This document shows positions 17,952-25,377 of a stretch of DNA of 64,000 bases, piece after piece (position 1 is the first letter of the stretch; each line of letters opens with the position of its first letter). Source of the DNA: Flavobacteriales bacterium (lineage in GTDB: Bacteria; Bacteroidota; Bacteroidia; Flavobacteriales_F; PHOS-HE28); the NCBI GenBank assembly GCA_016721825.1, contig JADKHI010000006.1:1-64000 (forward strand), read 5' to 3'. A program made the translations under genes and the position numbers. The notes under the pieces are model-generated. The model ran no database searches, had not been told where the DNA came from, and saw only the letters and a list, made by a program, of their open reading frames with translations.

Positions 17952-18035
17952 TGGAAGTCGTAGGATTCGAACCTGCTTAGCCCGAAGGCTCCGGTTTTAC
18001 AGACCGGCCCAGCTCTCCAACGCTGGCGCACTTCC
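17952..18035 (-). tRNA. tRNA-Tyr (GTA), class II, two mismatches
   Basis: Anticodon stem CCGGT/ACCGG with loop CTGTAAA, and a long variable arm (AGCCTTCGGGCTA). Acceptor GGAAGTG/GACTTCC has a G-G at 7-66, and the T-stem GCAGG/CCTAC has a C-A at 50-64. CCA is not encoded. Confidence 0.8.
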
Positions 18036-18038
18036 CTG

Positions 18039-18109
18039 TGGAAGAGGATGGGATCGAACCATCACCTGCCGGGCTTCAACCGGCCGCTCTACCCGAGAGC
18101 TGCTCTTCC
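18039..18109 (-). tRNA. tRNA-Phe-like (GAA)
   Basis: Acceptor GGAAGAG/CTCTTCC, anticodon stem GCCGG/CCGGC with loop TTGAAGC, T-arm GATGG-TTCGATC-CCATC; stems are fully paired. The loop is unusual for tRNA-Phe (T32, G37, C38), so the identity rests only on the anticodon. Confidence 0.75.
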
Positions 18110-18114
18110 ATTCG

Positions 18115-18186
18115 TTGGCCCACCCGGACTCGAACCGGGACCTTCCGCTTAAGAGGCGGGTAGTCTTCCAAACGACCTCTAGGCCA
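18115..18186 (-). tRNA. tRNA-Lys-like (CTT)
   Basis: Anticodon loop CTCTTAA, acceptor TGGCCTA/TGGGCCA (one G-U), T-arm CCCGG-TTCGAGT-CCGGG, variable loop of 4. The anticodon stem has a C-A mismatch at 27-43. The acceptor is unusual for tRNA-Lys, so the identity rests on the anticodon. Confidence 0.75.
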
Positions 18187-18191
18187 ATACG

Positions 18192-18262
18192 CGGTGCCGA
18201 CGGGATCGAACCCGTGAACTCCCGGTAGACAGCCGGGCATTGTACCGCTCAACTACGGCACC
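18192..18262 (-). tRNA. tRNA-Asp (GTC), T-loop one base short
   Basis: Anticodon stem CCCGG/CCGGG with loop CTGTCTA; acceptor GGTGCCG/CGGCACC perfect. The T-arm pairs as ACGGG/CCCGT around a 6-base loop (TTCGAT) instead of 7. A one-base assembly error could cause this. Confidence 0.8.
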
Positions 18263-18266
18263 GTTG

Positions 18267-18340
18267 TGACGGGTATGGGACTCGAACCCATGTGAACGCC
18301 TTGAAAGGGCGCTATCCTGGCCCACCTAGATGAACCCGCC
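18267..18340 (-). tRNA. tRNA-Glu (TTC)
   Basis: Anticodon stem GCGCC/GGCGT with loop CTTTCAA; D-arm ATCTAG...CCAGGAT is typical of tRNA-Glu; T-arm ATGGG-TTCGAGT-CCCAT. The acceptor GGCGGGT/ACCCGTC has one G-U. The most canonical member with tRNA-Gln. Confidence 0.85.
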
Positions 18341-18344
18341 ATTG

Positions 18345-18415
18345 TTGCCAGGGCTGGATTCGAACCAGCATAGGCGGCTCCAAAAACCGCTGTCCTGCCG
18401 TTAGACGACCTGGCA
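18345..18415 (-). tRNA. tRNA-Gln (TTG)
   Basis: Acceptor TGCCAGG/CCTGGCA perfect, D-arm GTCTAACGGCAGGAC, anticodon loop TTTTGGA, T-arm GCTGG-TTCGAAT-CCAGC. A T-G pair closes the anticodon loop. Confidence 0.85.
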
Positions 18416-18420
18416 ATTCG

Positions 18421-18495
18421 ACCATCAGGAAGGACTCGAACCTTCATCCTCCGCCATCGCAAAGCGGTGCTGGCATCCATTTCAGCTTCTGATGG
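18421..18495 (-). tRNA. tRNA-Arg-like (GCG)
   Basis: Acceptor CCATCAG/CTGATGG perfect, D-arm GCTG/CAGC with a 10-base loop, anticodon stem CCGCT/GGCGG with loop TTGCGAT, T-arm GAAGG-TTCGAGT-CCTTC. GCG is rare, because bacteria usually read CGN with an inosine-modified ACG tRNA. Discriminator T. First tRNA after the slipin gene. Confidence 0.75.
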
Positions 18496-18582
18496 AGATG
18501 TGATGTGTGAAGTGTTAGCTGTGATGCGTGAGGTCGTACGCCCCTTCACACTTCACCATTCACACCCCACGTCACCTTTCAT

Positions 18583-19689
18583 TCAAGGACCCTTGCCCGA
18601 AGAGAAGAGCTCCTTCAACTGGTCAAGGACCTTGGCGTTACCGTTGATGGAGAGCGTGTTCACCTTTTCGGCGATCTTCTCCACGTACTCCATCTCCTTC
18701 AGCTTGAAGAGCATGGCGTTGTCCTCCATCAGCTTCGCGGTGTTCAGCAGGCTGCGTGTGCTTGCCGTTTCCTCGCGGCGCATGATGGTGTTGGCTTCCG
18801 CCTTCTTCTGCGCGATCAGCACCTGGTTCATGATCTCCTTCATGTCGCCAGGAAGGATGATGTCCTTGATGCCGTTGTACTTGATCGCCACACCGATGGC
18901 CTCGGCCTTCTCCTTCACGGTGGCGTCCACGTAAGCCGTCACCTCCTCCTTGTTGCCGAGGATCTCGTCGAGCGTCTTCGTGCCGATGAACTCACGCAGG
19001 GCCAGCTGCACGGTCACATACAACTGCTTCTCGAAGTCCTTGGTCTCCAACAGCGCCTTGCGGATGTCGGTGACGCGGTACTGCGTGTTGAAGTTGATGC
19101 GCAGCGCGGCCTTGTCCTTGGTGAGGATGTCCTGGCCGTTCACTTCCAGTTGGAGCAAACGGAGGTCCGCCTTCAGCACTTGGATCACGGTGCTGTTCTT
19201 CGCATAGAAGTACACACCGGGCTGCAGCAAGGCTTTGGCTTCACCGTCCACCATCAGGATACCCTGCTCATGCGGGTCCACGCTGTACACGCGGATGTAA
19301 GGCAGCAGCGCAGGCTTCATCAGCAGGTCGCGATCGATCTCCTTCGTGATCTCGATCTCGCCCAGGTCCATGGTGATGAACGTGCGCTTGACGAGGCTAT
19401 TGAAGAAGGTATAGCGGCCCGGCTTCAGCACTTCCACGAAGTTGCCGTTGCGGTACATGAGCACCAGCTGGTTGTCCGCGACCTCCACCACCGTGAGCAT
19501 GGCAGCGAGCTCGGCATCACGCAAGAGCAGCTCCAGCGCGATGGTCGGGTTGAAAGGCAGCGCCGTGTCGTACACGCGCACCTCGTCGAACAGGCCGATG
19601 AAATGGAAGCCGGGCTTCAGGACGCGCAGGTAGTTACCGTTGCGGAAGACGAGCGCGACCTTGCCTTCCTGGATACGTATGGTCATCAT
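18583..19689 (-). CDS. SPFH/slipin (band 7) protein
   Basis: 368 residues. Three N-terminal repeats of the form GNYLRVLKPGFHF, GNFVEVLKPGRYTF, GEAKALLQPGVYF precede an SPFH/band 7 domain (NFNTQYRVTDIRKALLE, LREFIGTKTLDEILG, IAIKYNGIKDIILPG by position) and a coiled coil (IAQKKAEANTIMRREET). No long N-terminal membrane helix is present. SPFH proteins oligomerise at membranes as scaffolds. Slipin genes are known companions of RtcB in bacterial RNA-repair operons (established association, as I recall it). Here the gene sits on the same strand between two tRNA groups and upstream of rtcB, which strongly suggests it belongs to the same system. Confidence 0.85.
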   Translation of the reverse strand: MMTIRIQEGKVALVFRNGNYLRVLKPGFHFIGLFDEVRVYDTALPFNPTIALELLLRDAELAAMLTVVEVADNQLVLMYRNGNFVEVLKPGRYTFFNSLVKRTFITMDLGEIEITKEIDRDLLMKPALLPYIRVYSVDPHEQGILMVDGEAKALLQPGVYFYAKNSTVIQVLKADLRLLQLEVNGQDILTKDKAALRINFNTQYRVTDIRKALLETKDFEKQLYVTVQLALREFIGTKTLDEILGNKEEVTAYVDATVKEKAEAIGVAIKYNGIKDIILPGDMKEIMNQVLIAQKKAEANTIMRREETASTRSLLNTAKLMEDNAMLFKLKEMEYVEKIAEKVNTLSINGNAKVLDQLKELFSSGKGP

Positions 19690-20064
19690 GGTACATCAGG
19701 TGTTGGCCAGCGCATCGCTGTACCGAGCGAGACGTTGGTGAGTGATGGTGCCGCTTCCGGTGGGCACCGTTGACCGGATATTTCAAGAGTGAATGGATCA
19801 CTCGTGTTGTTCAAGAGAAAGCGATGAGGAGCCACCATCCGCGTTCGGCGGGGAACTCGTTGCGTGGTGTTGGCCGAACGTTGACCGATCACCATTGTGC
19901 ATCATTGCCACAGCACACATGCTGTCGTGGTCCCGATGCGCTCGGGTAAAGGGTGTTCATAGGCCGCGACCGTGCAGAGCGAGTTCCGCAGGACGGACGC
20001 CGATCGTTCCATGCGCCCATGGGCAGCGCACAGGACCGGTGGACCCAACATCGCTTTCAGGGGT
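19690..20064. other. intergenic, no gene seen
   Basis: About 375 bases between the slipin start and the tRNA-Leu(TAG)-like fragment. No plausible open frame, tRNA or strong hairpin was found. No clear TAnnTTTG box was identified ahead of the slipin gene on the minus strand, so it may be transcribed from the tRNA side. Confidence 0.5.
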
Positions 20065-20144
20065 CGGGTGTTTTTATGGAAGTACCCGCCTTCCTCCTAG
20101 AAACTGGATCCTAAGCCCAGCGCGTCTGCCATTCCGCCATACGC
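20065..20144 (-). pseudogene. tRNA-Leu(TAG)-like 5' half with abnormal 3' hairpin
   Basis: The 5' half is a convincing tRNA-Leu: D-arm GCGGAATGGCAGACGC, then anticodon stem CTGGG/TCCAG-like with loop CTTAGGA (anticodon TAG). In place of the T-arm there is CGGGT/ACCCG around a 14-base loop with no TTCGA motif, and no 3' acceptor strand matches the 5' end. Too many changes for a single sequencing error. Confidence 0.6.
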
Positions 20145-20147
20145 CGT

Positions 20148-20209
20148 GAAGCGTAGTGGGATTCGAACCCACAATTCTTGGTGCTCTAGCCATATGAGCT
20201 AACTCGACG
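20148..20209 (-). pseudogene. tRNA fragment: D-arm and T-arm only
   Basis: The D-arm TAGCTCATATGGCTAGAGC and T-arm GTGGG-TTCGAAT-CCCAC are intact, but only ten bases (ACCAAGAATT) lie between them, so the anticodon arm is missing. The flanks do not pair as an acceptor stem. Upstream, CTAAC-ACGTCGA-GTTAG can form a 5-bp stem with a 7-base loop. Confidence 0.6.
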
Positions 20210-20214
20210 TGTTA

Positions 20215-20270
20215 GGTCAAGTGTTGGATTCGAACCAACTCTTCCAATGGAGAGGAACAGAACTCTTGTG
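20215..20270 (-). pseudogene. tRNA fragment: T-arm plus one stem-loop, no D-arm
   Basis: T-arm GTTGG-TTCGAAT-CCAAC, a 4-bp acceptor remnant (CAAG/CTTG) and one stem-loop (TTCC-TCTCCATT-GGAA). There is no room for a D-arm. The minus-strand region between this and tRNA-Leu(CAG) holds two small hairpins (TGTGCT-TTC-AGCACA and CTTGCCC...GGGCAAG) but no tRNA. Confidence 0.5.
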
Positions 20271-20416
20271 CGGCGGCATACCGCGAGCGAAGCGCTACGG
20301 CACCATGGGGCGGTGAAACCCGCATCTGGTCCGACACATTCGGCCTTTCCTCGTGCTTGCCCTTTTCGGGGCAAGATGTTTTGTGCTGAAAGCACAGTAT
20401 GTAAAGAACGTCTTCG

Positions 20417-20490
20417 TGCCCGGTGAGGGACTCGAACCCCCAGCTTCCTCGTTCTGAGCGAGGTGTGTCTTCCGGTTTCACCAACCGGGA
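20417..20490 (-). tRNA. tRNA-Leu-like (CAG) with short variable loop
   Basis: D-arm GGTGAAACCGGAAGACAC is typical of tRNA-Leu. Anticodon stem CCTCG/CGAGG with loop CTCAGAA; T-arm GGGGG-TTCGAGT-CCCTC. The variable region is only five bases (AAGCT) although tRNA-Leu normally has a long class II arm. Acceptor pair 1-72 is T-C. First element of the locus in transcription order. Confidence 0.75.
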
Positions 20491-20505
20491 GTGGTATGAA
20501 CCGGT

Positions 20506-20551
20506 GATCCCCGCTGTCCTGTCCTCAGGACGTTTGCCATATGCGGGGATC
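20506..20551. repeat. branched hairpin (9-bp outer, 5-bp inner stem)
   Basis: GATCCCCGC at 20506-20514 pairs with GCGGGGATC at 20543-20551, and GTCCT/AGGAC pair inside. It lies just upstream of the tRNA-Leu on the minus strand. No T-run follows on either strand, so it is not a typical terminator. Confidence 0.6.
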
Positions 20552-20581
20552 CCCTTCGCGTTTCGTCGTGGCCAGAAAGCA

Positions 20582-20612
20582 GCGAACCCGGCCTTGTCGG
20601 GACCGGGTTCGC
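20582..20612. repeat. 10-bp perfect hairpin
   Basis: GCGAACCCGG (20582-20591) and CCGGGTTCGC (20603-20612) enclose an 11-base loop. With the hairpin at 20506 it forms a structured leader-like stretch upstream of the tRNA locus. A T-run is absent. Confidence 0.6.
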
Positions 20613-20658
20613 GTGCGGTGAGCTGTGGTCACATCATCGCTTCCGGACACCGGTCCTA

Positions 20659-20844
20659 TCATGTATCAAACTGTTTGGCGCGCTCGCTATGCTGCTGTTC
20701 AGTGGTGCAACCATTGAGCGCACGCTCCATCCAGTTCGCTCCCTGGTCGGGGCGATAGCTGATGATCGTATGTGAGATGGCGCGGGTCATCGGTCTCGGG
20801 ATGTTGATCGTTCTACTCGATTTTCGTGAACGCGGCTTCCGCAT
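20659..20844 (-). CDS. possible small basic protein (61 aa)
   Basis: Minus-strand frame with protein-like composition (AISHTIISYRPDQGANWMERAL, in part, then a Gln/Glu-rich end). No domain or signal peptide. It lies upstream of the tRNA locus on the same strand. Weak support. Confidence 0.2.
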   Translation of the reverse strand: MRKPRSRKSSRTINIPRPMTRAISHTIISYRPDQGANWMERALNGCTTEQQHSERAKQFDT

Positions 20845-20976
20845 TCGGACCTCTAGACGGCAGGGTTGCGCGGATGGTTGCTTCGCCAAGGAAAAATAAT
20901 TTGGATCGCTCATCCGACCCGCAGGGTGTGTGCGACCCGATCGAACCATTCCCCATCTTCAGTGTACCGCCGAGCG

Positions 20977-21881
20977 ATGCGCACCTCCTCCTGATCCCAC
21001 TTCTGGTCCTTCTTGGATCCGTCCACGGCCAGCACCTGGACCCCGACCAGCAGCCCTATTGGACGCGTTACACCTTCGTGGAGGACAGCGCCGTGTTGGT
21101 CCCGTTGAAAGGTGACTATCAAGTCTTCTACTTACAGAGCGGCATGTGGTGGACCTATATGCCGCCCGACCATCGCATCCACGGTCTGCCCGAAAAGGGA
21201 CTGCGACTGCAACCCGTGTTCAGCGCCGAACTGCCCAAGTTCCAAGCCACACCGGCACGGGGAACGGAACAGCCGGAGGTGAAGGTGGTGGTGGTGCGTG
21301 AACAGGACACGATGGTGGTGACACTATCCACCTACTATCAAGGCATGGATCCTCGTGAATGAACGCTGCAAGAAGATGGATTGCACACGCAGGCCACCTG
21401 TCGTGCTACCGTTCCGTCCAGGCCTCTACTTTCCCAATGGACGTTCTCTCTACCAGGATACCGAAAGTATCGGCGATCCGTTGACCACCTCGCTGACCGA
21501 GCAGTTCGATGCCCTTGGAAGAAGGCGATGAAGGAGGGGCGCGTCGTTCCACAGCTGAACACGGATACGTGCCAACAGGAGCTCGTCCTTCCCCCGGACC
21601 CGGAGCCGAACAAGACACCGATGCGCGATGCGTGGGTGATGCGCTCACCGTACTGTGGAACGCACTTCGTTCACTTCCCGCTGAAAGGGTCGCGGATGAC
21701 CTACATCATCACCTTCATCCCTTACCAGCCCAATGAAGTGATGGACCCCGTCACGCTTGGTACGAGCGCGCTGGATGATGTGAACTACTGGCTGGACATC
21801 ACCGATTGGCCCATTGGTGATCACCCAGTTCGCCTGGTGGCCGATGGCGTTGAAGAGTCCTTCACGCTGAAGTTGAGATGA
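20977..21881 (+). pseudogene. frame-broken secreted protein, module-A family
   Basis: A paralogue of the 13763 gene: VPLKGDYQVFY, RPPVVLPFRPGLYF and a C-terminal beta-rich part (WLDITDWPIGDHPVRLV). The leader CCCCATCTTCAGTGTACC and the ATG at 20977 match the paralogue, but the signal peptide text (HLLLIPLLVLLGSVHGQ) is one base out of frame with that ATG. Further shifts are needed near 21360 (a TGA follows MDPRE) and near 21528. It ends in an ATGA overlap with the next gene. Three lesions suggest decay or poor sequence here. Confidence 0.55.
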
Positions 21882-22937
21882 GCGCTTTGCGTTCGTTCGG
21901 CTCGCTCGCCTCTATCCTGTGCGTTGCGATCGGGTTTGCCCAACCGGGCGGTCCCGACATCAGCTTCACGCTCGTTTCCGACGCCAAAGGAAAGCCGATG
22001 CCGGGTCTTTTCGCGGCGGACATGATCACACGCCATGATCTCGGCTAAGCAGGGCGTGGAGTCATGGTCGGTGGAAGAGCACTTCACATCCCAGAGCCCG
22101 TATGAACCGGAGCGGAATGGAGAGCACATCTCATGGATCCTTCAAGGAACTCAACTACCGGGTCCGGGCAAAGAGCGCTTGCAGTTCCGCTTCATCGACT
22201 GCTGGTGTACGGACCATTACATCCGCGTACAACGCGGCAACGAAAGCATGCGCATCGACCTGCCCGATGCATCGGCAGAGCGGTGGGCCTTGGTGCAGCA
22301 CGTTATGCAACGCTCCGGGGACCTGCCTTCCCCGGAGGTGATCCACTTCCGTCCGGGCCGATACACGTACGCCGAACTGATGAACGACACCGACTTCGAT
22401 GAGCTCGAAGCACGCCTTGCAAAGCGACTGAAGGAAGCGGAGAACGCGAGCTATCAGAAGCAGCTCGTTGAATTGGAGGAATACTACCGCACCCATCCAC
22501 CGACCCCACCACCTGCCCCACCTCCGCCCCCCTTGCCGACGCTTACGCAGGAGCAATGGGAAGCGGAAATGGCCAAGCAGCCCGGCCTGGAGAAGGTGGA
22601 AGTGGATCGCATGAACGCGGACACGGTGTGGGTGCGGATCACGGGCCGGGTGATGCTCGATGGCGGCTGCGCGAGCGGTATGCCCTTGTTCGGTGTGGAG
22701 ATGCTTACGGACAGCGGCTGGGTGCAACGCATTCCCTTTGACCTGACCCAGATGGATTGCGGCATGCCGACGGCCGACTGGGACCAGCATGTGGTGATGA
22801 TGCCACCGTTGAGTTGGTGGGTGGGCGCGCACCAACCCGAAGGCCACAAGGAGCTCGCCACGGGCACCTACCGGCTGCTGTTCGTGGGCGGGAATGGCAA
22901 GGAAGCGACGAACGATGCGTTCAGCATCGGGGAATAG
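21878..22937 (+). CDS. secreted protein with C-terminal module B (one frameshift)
   Basis: Starts at the ATG overlapping the previous stop; the signal peptide ends near VAIGFAQPG. One frameshift near 22030-22045 separates this from the main part. That part has an acidic coiled-coil stretch (FDELEARLAKRLKEAE), a proline-rich linker (HPPTPPPAPPPPPLP) and the module-B domain: VMLDGGCASGMPLFG, QMDCGMPTADW, GTYRLLFVGG. Module B is the whole mature part of the 13145 protein, so domain fusion has occurred. Function unknown; probably periplasmic or surface-exposed. Confidence 0.55.
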
Positions 22938-22944
22938 CGTGGCC

Positions 22945-22972
22945 TTGTCCTTGAAGGACGCTTGCTACATTG
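22945..22972 (+). promoter_or_regulatory. promoter of the second TPR-cyclase
   Basis: TTG (22945-22947) and TACATTG (22966-22972) are spaced by 18 bases, close to the -33/-7 arrangement of Bacteroidota promoters. The proposed start codon follows five bases later. Confidence 0.5.
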
Positions 22973-22977
22973 TCTCC

Positions 22978-24942
22978 GTGAACTTCCGCCGTGGTCGATC
23001 GTATGCGCTTCTCGCGCTGGCCGCAAGTGCGCTGTGCTTGCGGGTTCATGCCAACGGACCCGTGCGCGCTGGTGCGGACTCGGTGCTGATCGACGCACTG
23101 AACGATAGTGCCTTCAAGCTGATGAGCAGGGATCCTGCGGAGGGCCTGCGCATTGCGGAAGAAGCTCGCCAACGGTCGCGCGAAGCCAGCTGGCCCCTTG
23201 GCGAAGCGCGATCGTTGCTTTCAATGGGGCAGAACCTCTCGGCCTTGTCCCGGTATCAGGAAGCTGCTCACCGACTGAACGAGTCCCTCTCCATGGCGCA
23301 ACAGCTCGGTGATCCGAGGCTTGAAATGAAAGTGCGTATTGCACTGGGACTGCACTGCTCGAGGGACCACGATTATCCGAGAGCCTTGGAGAACTATCAG
23401 TTGGCAGAGGCCCTGGCCGACCGATCGAACGACAGAGCCTTGAAAGCCGCTTCGGTGGGCAACATGGCCGCTGTCTATCACAACTTGAAACTTTACCCCG
23501 AAGCCCTGGAACGCTACCGCACGGCCTTGGTGCTCAATCGGACCTTGGGGAACGATCGGAGCGCAGCCTTGAACCTGGGGAACATCGGCATGGTGCATTT
23601 CGACCAAGGCGGTCTGGACAGCGCCTTGACCTGCTTCACTGAAGCGCTTGTGCTGAACCGCAAGGTCAACAACCGGACGGCCATCGGGCAGGCGCTCACG
23701 AACATGGGCCGGGTCCATACGCGCTTGCGTTCCTTCTCCGAAGCCACCTCAGCGTTCGCGGAAGCACTAACGATCTTCACCCAACTTGGCGATCGTTATC
23801 GTATCGGTTGGGTGCGGATGGAACAGGGTCGCCTGCTCAATGCCCTGGGCGACCATCCCGGAGCCGCACGCGCCTGTGAGGAGGCTCTGCGCATTGCCGA
23901 TGAAGTGCATAAGCTCAAGGAGCGGTACGAAGCCTGCACCTGTCTGGCCGAAGCCTACAAGGGCTCCGGCGCATCACTGCTGGCCATGAAGTACATGGAG
24001 CAGGCCACCTTGGCACGCGATTCCCTTGAACGCAGCGAAGGCCGCCAGGAGGTGGGACGGCTCACACTGAAGCATGCCCTGGAGCAGCAGCACCTCAAGG
24101 ACAGCCTGGAGCAAGTGGCCACCACGCGCGTCGCCACGCTCCAGCACGAAGCGGAGATCGCATCCCAGAAAGCCCAGAAACGCCTGTTCCTATTGGGCGG
24201 CATCGGGGTGCTGCTCCTTGCCGCAGGCTTGTGGAACCGGCTTCGCTTCATGCGCCGCTCCAGGGCCAGTCTGGCCTTGGAGAAGGACCGAAGTGAAGAG
24301 CTCTTACTGAACATCCTGCCACGTGATGTGGCCGACGAACTGAAGGCCAAGGGCCGTTCCGAAGCACGTCACATCGAACAGGTCACGGTGCTCTTCACGG
24401 ACTTCAAGGGCTTCACGGAAGCCAGTGAGCGGCTTTCCGCCAGTGCATTGGTGGCGGAGGTGGACGCCTGCTTCCAAGCGTTCGACGGGATCATGGAGCG
24501 CTTTGGTGTGGAGAAGATCAAGACCATCGGCGATGCGTACATGGCGGCAGGTGGGCTGCGTCAAGCGACCGGTGGCAGTGCGACCGATGTGGTGCGCGCA
24601 GGCCTGGCCATGCAGACCTTCCTGATCCAACGAAAGCTGCACCACGACCAGCGGGGAACCACCTGCTTCGATATGCGCGTGGGCATTCATACCGGGCCAG
24701 TGGTGGCAGGGATCGTTGGTGTGAAGAAGTTCCAGTACGACATCTGGGGCGATACCGTGAACACTGCCAGCCGCATGGAAAGCAGCGGCGAGGTGGGTCA
24801 TGTCAACATCAGCGAAAGCACCCATGCTCTGGTGAAGGATGAGCCGGAGTTCACCTTCACCACGCGAGGCAAAGTGCTGGCAAAAGGCAAAGGCGAACTG
24901 CACATGTTCTTTGTTCACCTGCAGGCGATCCCGACGACGTAG
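22978..24942 (+). CDS. TPR-containing class III adenylate cyclase
   Basis: A GTG at 22978 is preferred as start because a promoter box lies just before it and a signal peptide follows (RSYALLALAASALCLRVHA). The upstream in-frame ATG lies inside the previous gene. About 400 residues of TPR helices (ALKAASVGNMAAVYHNLKLY and repeats such as NLGNIGMVHFDQGGLDSAL), a membrane helix (LFLLGGIGVLLLAAGLW) and a cyclase domain follow. VLFTDFKGFT, KIKTIGDAYM, YDIWGD and NTASRMES supply the metal, adenine and transition-state residues. Makes cAMP in the cytoplasm in response to a signal sensed by the exported TPR part. Same architecture as the gene at 10070-11909. Confidence 0.85.
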   Translation: MNFRRGRSYALLALAASALCLRVHANGPVRAGADSVLIDALNDSAFKLMSRDPAEGLRIAEEARQRSREASWPLGEARSLLSMGQNLSALSRYQEAAHRLNESLSMAQQLGDPRLEMKVRIALGLHCSRDHDYPRALENYQLAEALADRSNDRALKAASVGNMAAVYHNLKLYPEALERYRTALVLNRTLGNDRSAALNLGNIGMVHFDQGGLDSALTCFTEALVLNRKVNNRTAIGQALTNMGRVHTRLRSFSEATSAFAEALTIFTQLGDRYRIGWVRMEQGRLLNALGDHPGAARACEEALRIADEVHKLKERYEACTCLAEAYKGSGASLLAMKYMEQATLARDSLERSEGRQEVGRLTLKHALEQQHLKDSLEQVATTRVATLQHEAEIASQKAQKRLFLLGGIGVLLLAAGLWNRLRFMRRSRASLALEKDRSEELLLNILPRDVADELKAKGRSEARHIEQVTVLFTDFKGFTEASERLSASALVAEVDACFQAFDGIMERFGVEKIKTIGDAYMAAGGLRQATGGSATDVVRAGLAMQTFLIQRKLHHDQRGTTCFDMRVGIHTGPVVAGIVGVKKFQYDIWGDTVNTASRMESSGEVGHVNISESTHALVKDEPEFTFTTRGKVLAKGKGELHMFFVHLQAIPTT

Positions 24943-25011
24943 ATCGTTCCTGGAGACCGGGCAGGTGTGCACATGACCCCAAGCCTGTAGAGGCATGGTC
25001 CGACTTCTCAA

Positions 25012-25033
25012 GGGACCCCACCCTTAAGGTCCC
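25012..25033. terminator. hairpin between convergent genes
   Basis: GGGACC and GGTCCC around a 10-base loop, between the cyclase and the convergent 25035 gene. Shares its stem wording with the hairpins at 16387 and 48740. Confidence 0.5.
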
Positions 25034-25034
25034 A

Positions 25035-25349
25035 TCACCTGATCTCACGCAGCGGGCCCTTGCCTTCCATGGCCTCCACACGCTGCACATCCCCCAGTCG
25101 GAAGAGCACGGGGATCCGCAGGTGCCGCTCCAACTGCACATCCAACTTGCAGAACCAACCGAGCCGTTCATAGCTCCATGGCGTCTGCATCCGCAACAGG
25201 TCCATCGGCGCCTGACCAGCCCTGAGCAACGTGGTGGCGCTCGGCACGACCACGCCCCTTGGCAACAAGGAAAAGCTCCCCTGCTGTGCCTTCGCCAGCC
25301 CACCGAGCAGGATCACAACTGCCCACAGGAACATTCGCCGACCGTGCAT
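25035..25349 (-). CDS. small secreted hypothetical protein (104 aa)
   Basis: The start at ATG 25349 is fixed by a TACCTTTG box four bases upstream. Signal peptide MFLWAVVILLGGLAKAQ, then a short mature protein (WSYERLGWFCKLDVQLERHL). No family recognised. It is in the same strand and frame as the bacilliredoxin upstream, but has its own promoter and start. Confidence 0.55.
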   Translation of the reverse strand: MHGRRMFLWAVVILLGGLAKAQQGSFSLLPRGVVVPSATTLLRAGQAPMDLLRMQTPWSYERLGWFCKLDVQLERHLRIPVLFRLGDVQRVEAMEGKGPLREIR

Positions 25350-25353
25350 CGAC

Positions 25354-25361
25354 CAAAGGTA
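25354..25361 (-). promoter_or_regulatory. -7 box of the 25035-25349 gene
   Basis: Minus strand TACCTTTG, an exact match to TAnnTTTG, four bases before the ATG at 25349. Confidence 0.55.
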
Positions 25362-25377
25362 GTTCGCACCATGCCGA

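Noticed and set aside
16387..20490. Prophage carrying a tRNA array and rtcB
   Set aside because: No integrase, capsid, terminase or other phage gene is nearby, and slipin is not a typical phage gene; kept only as a minor alternative.
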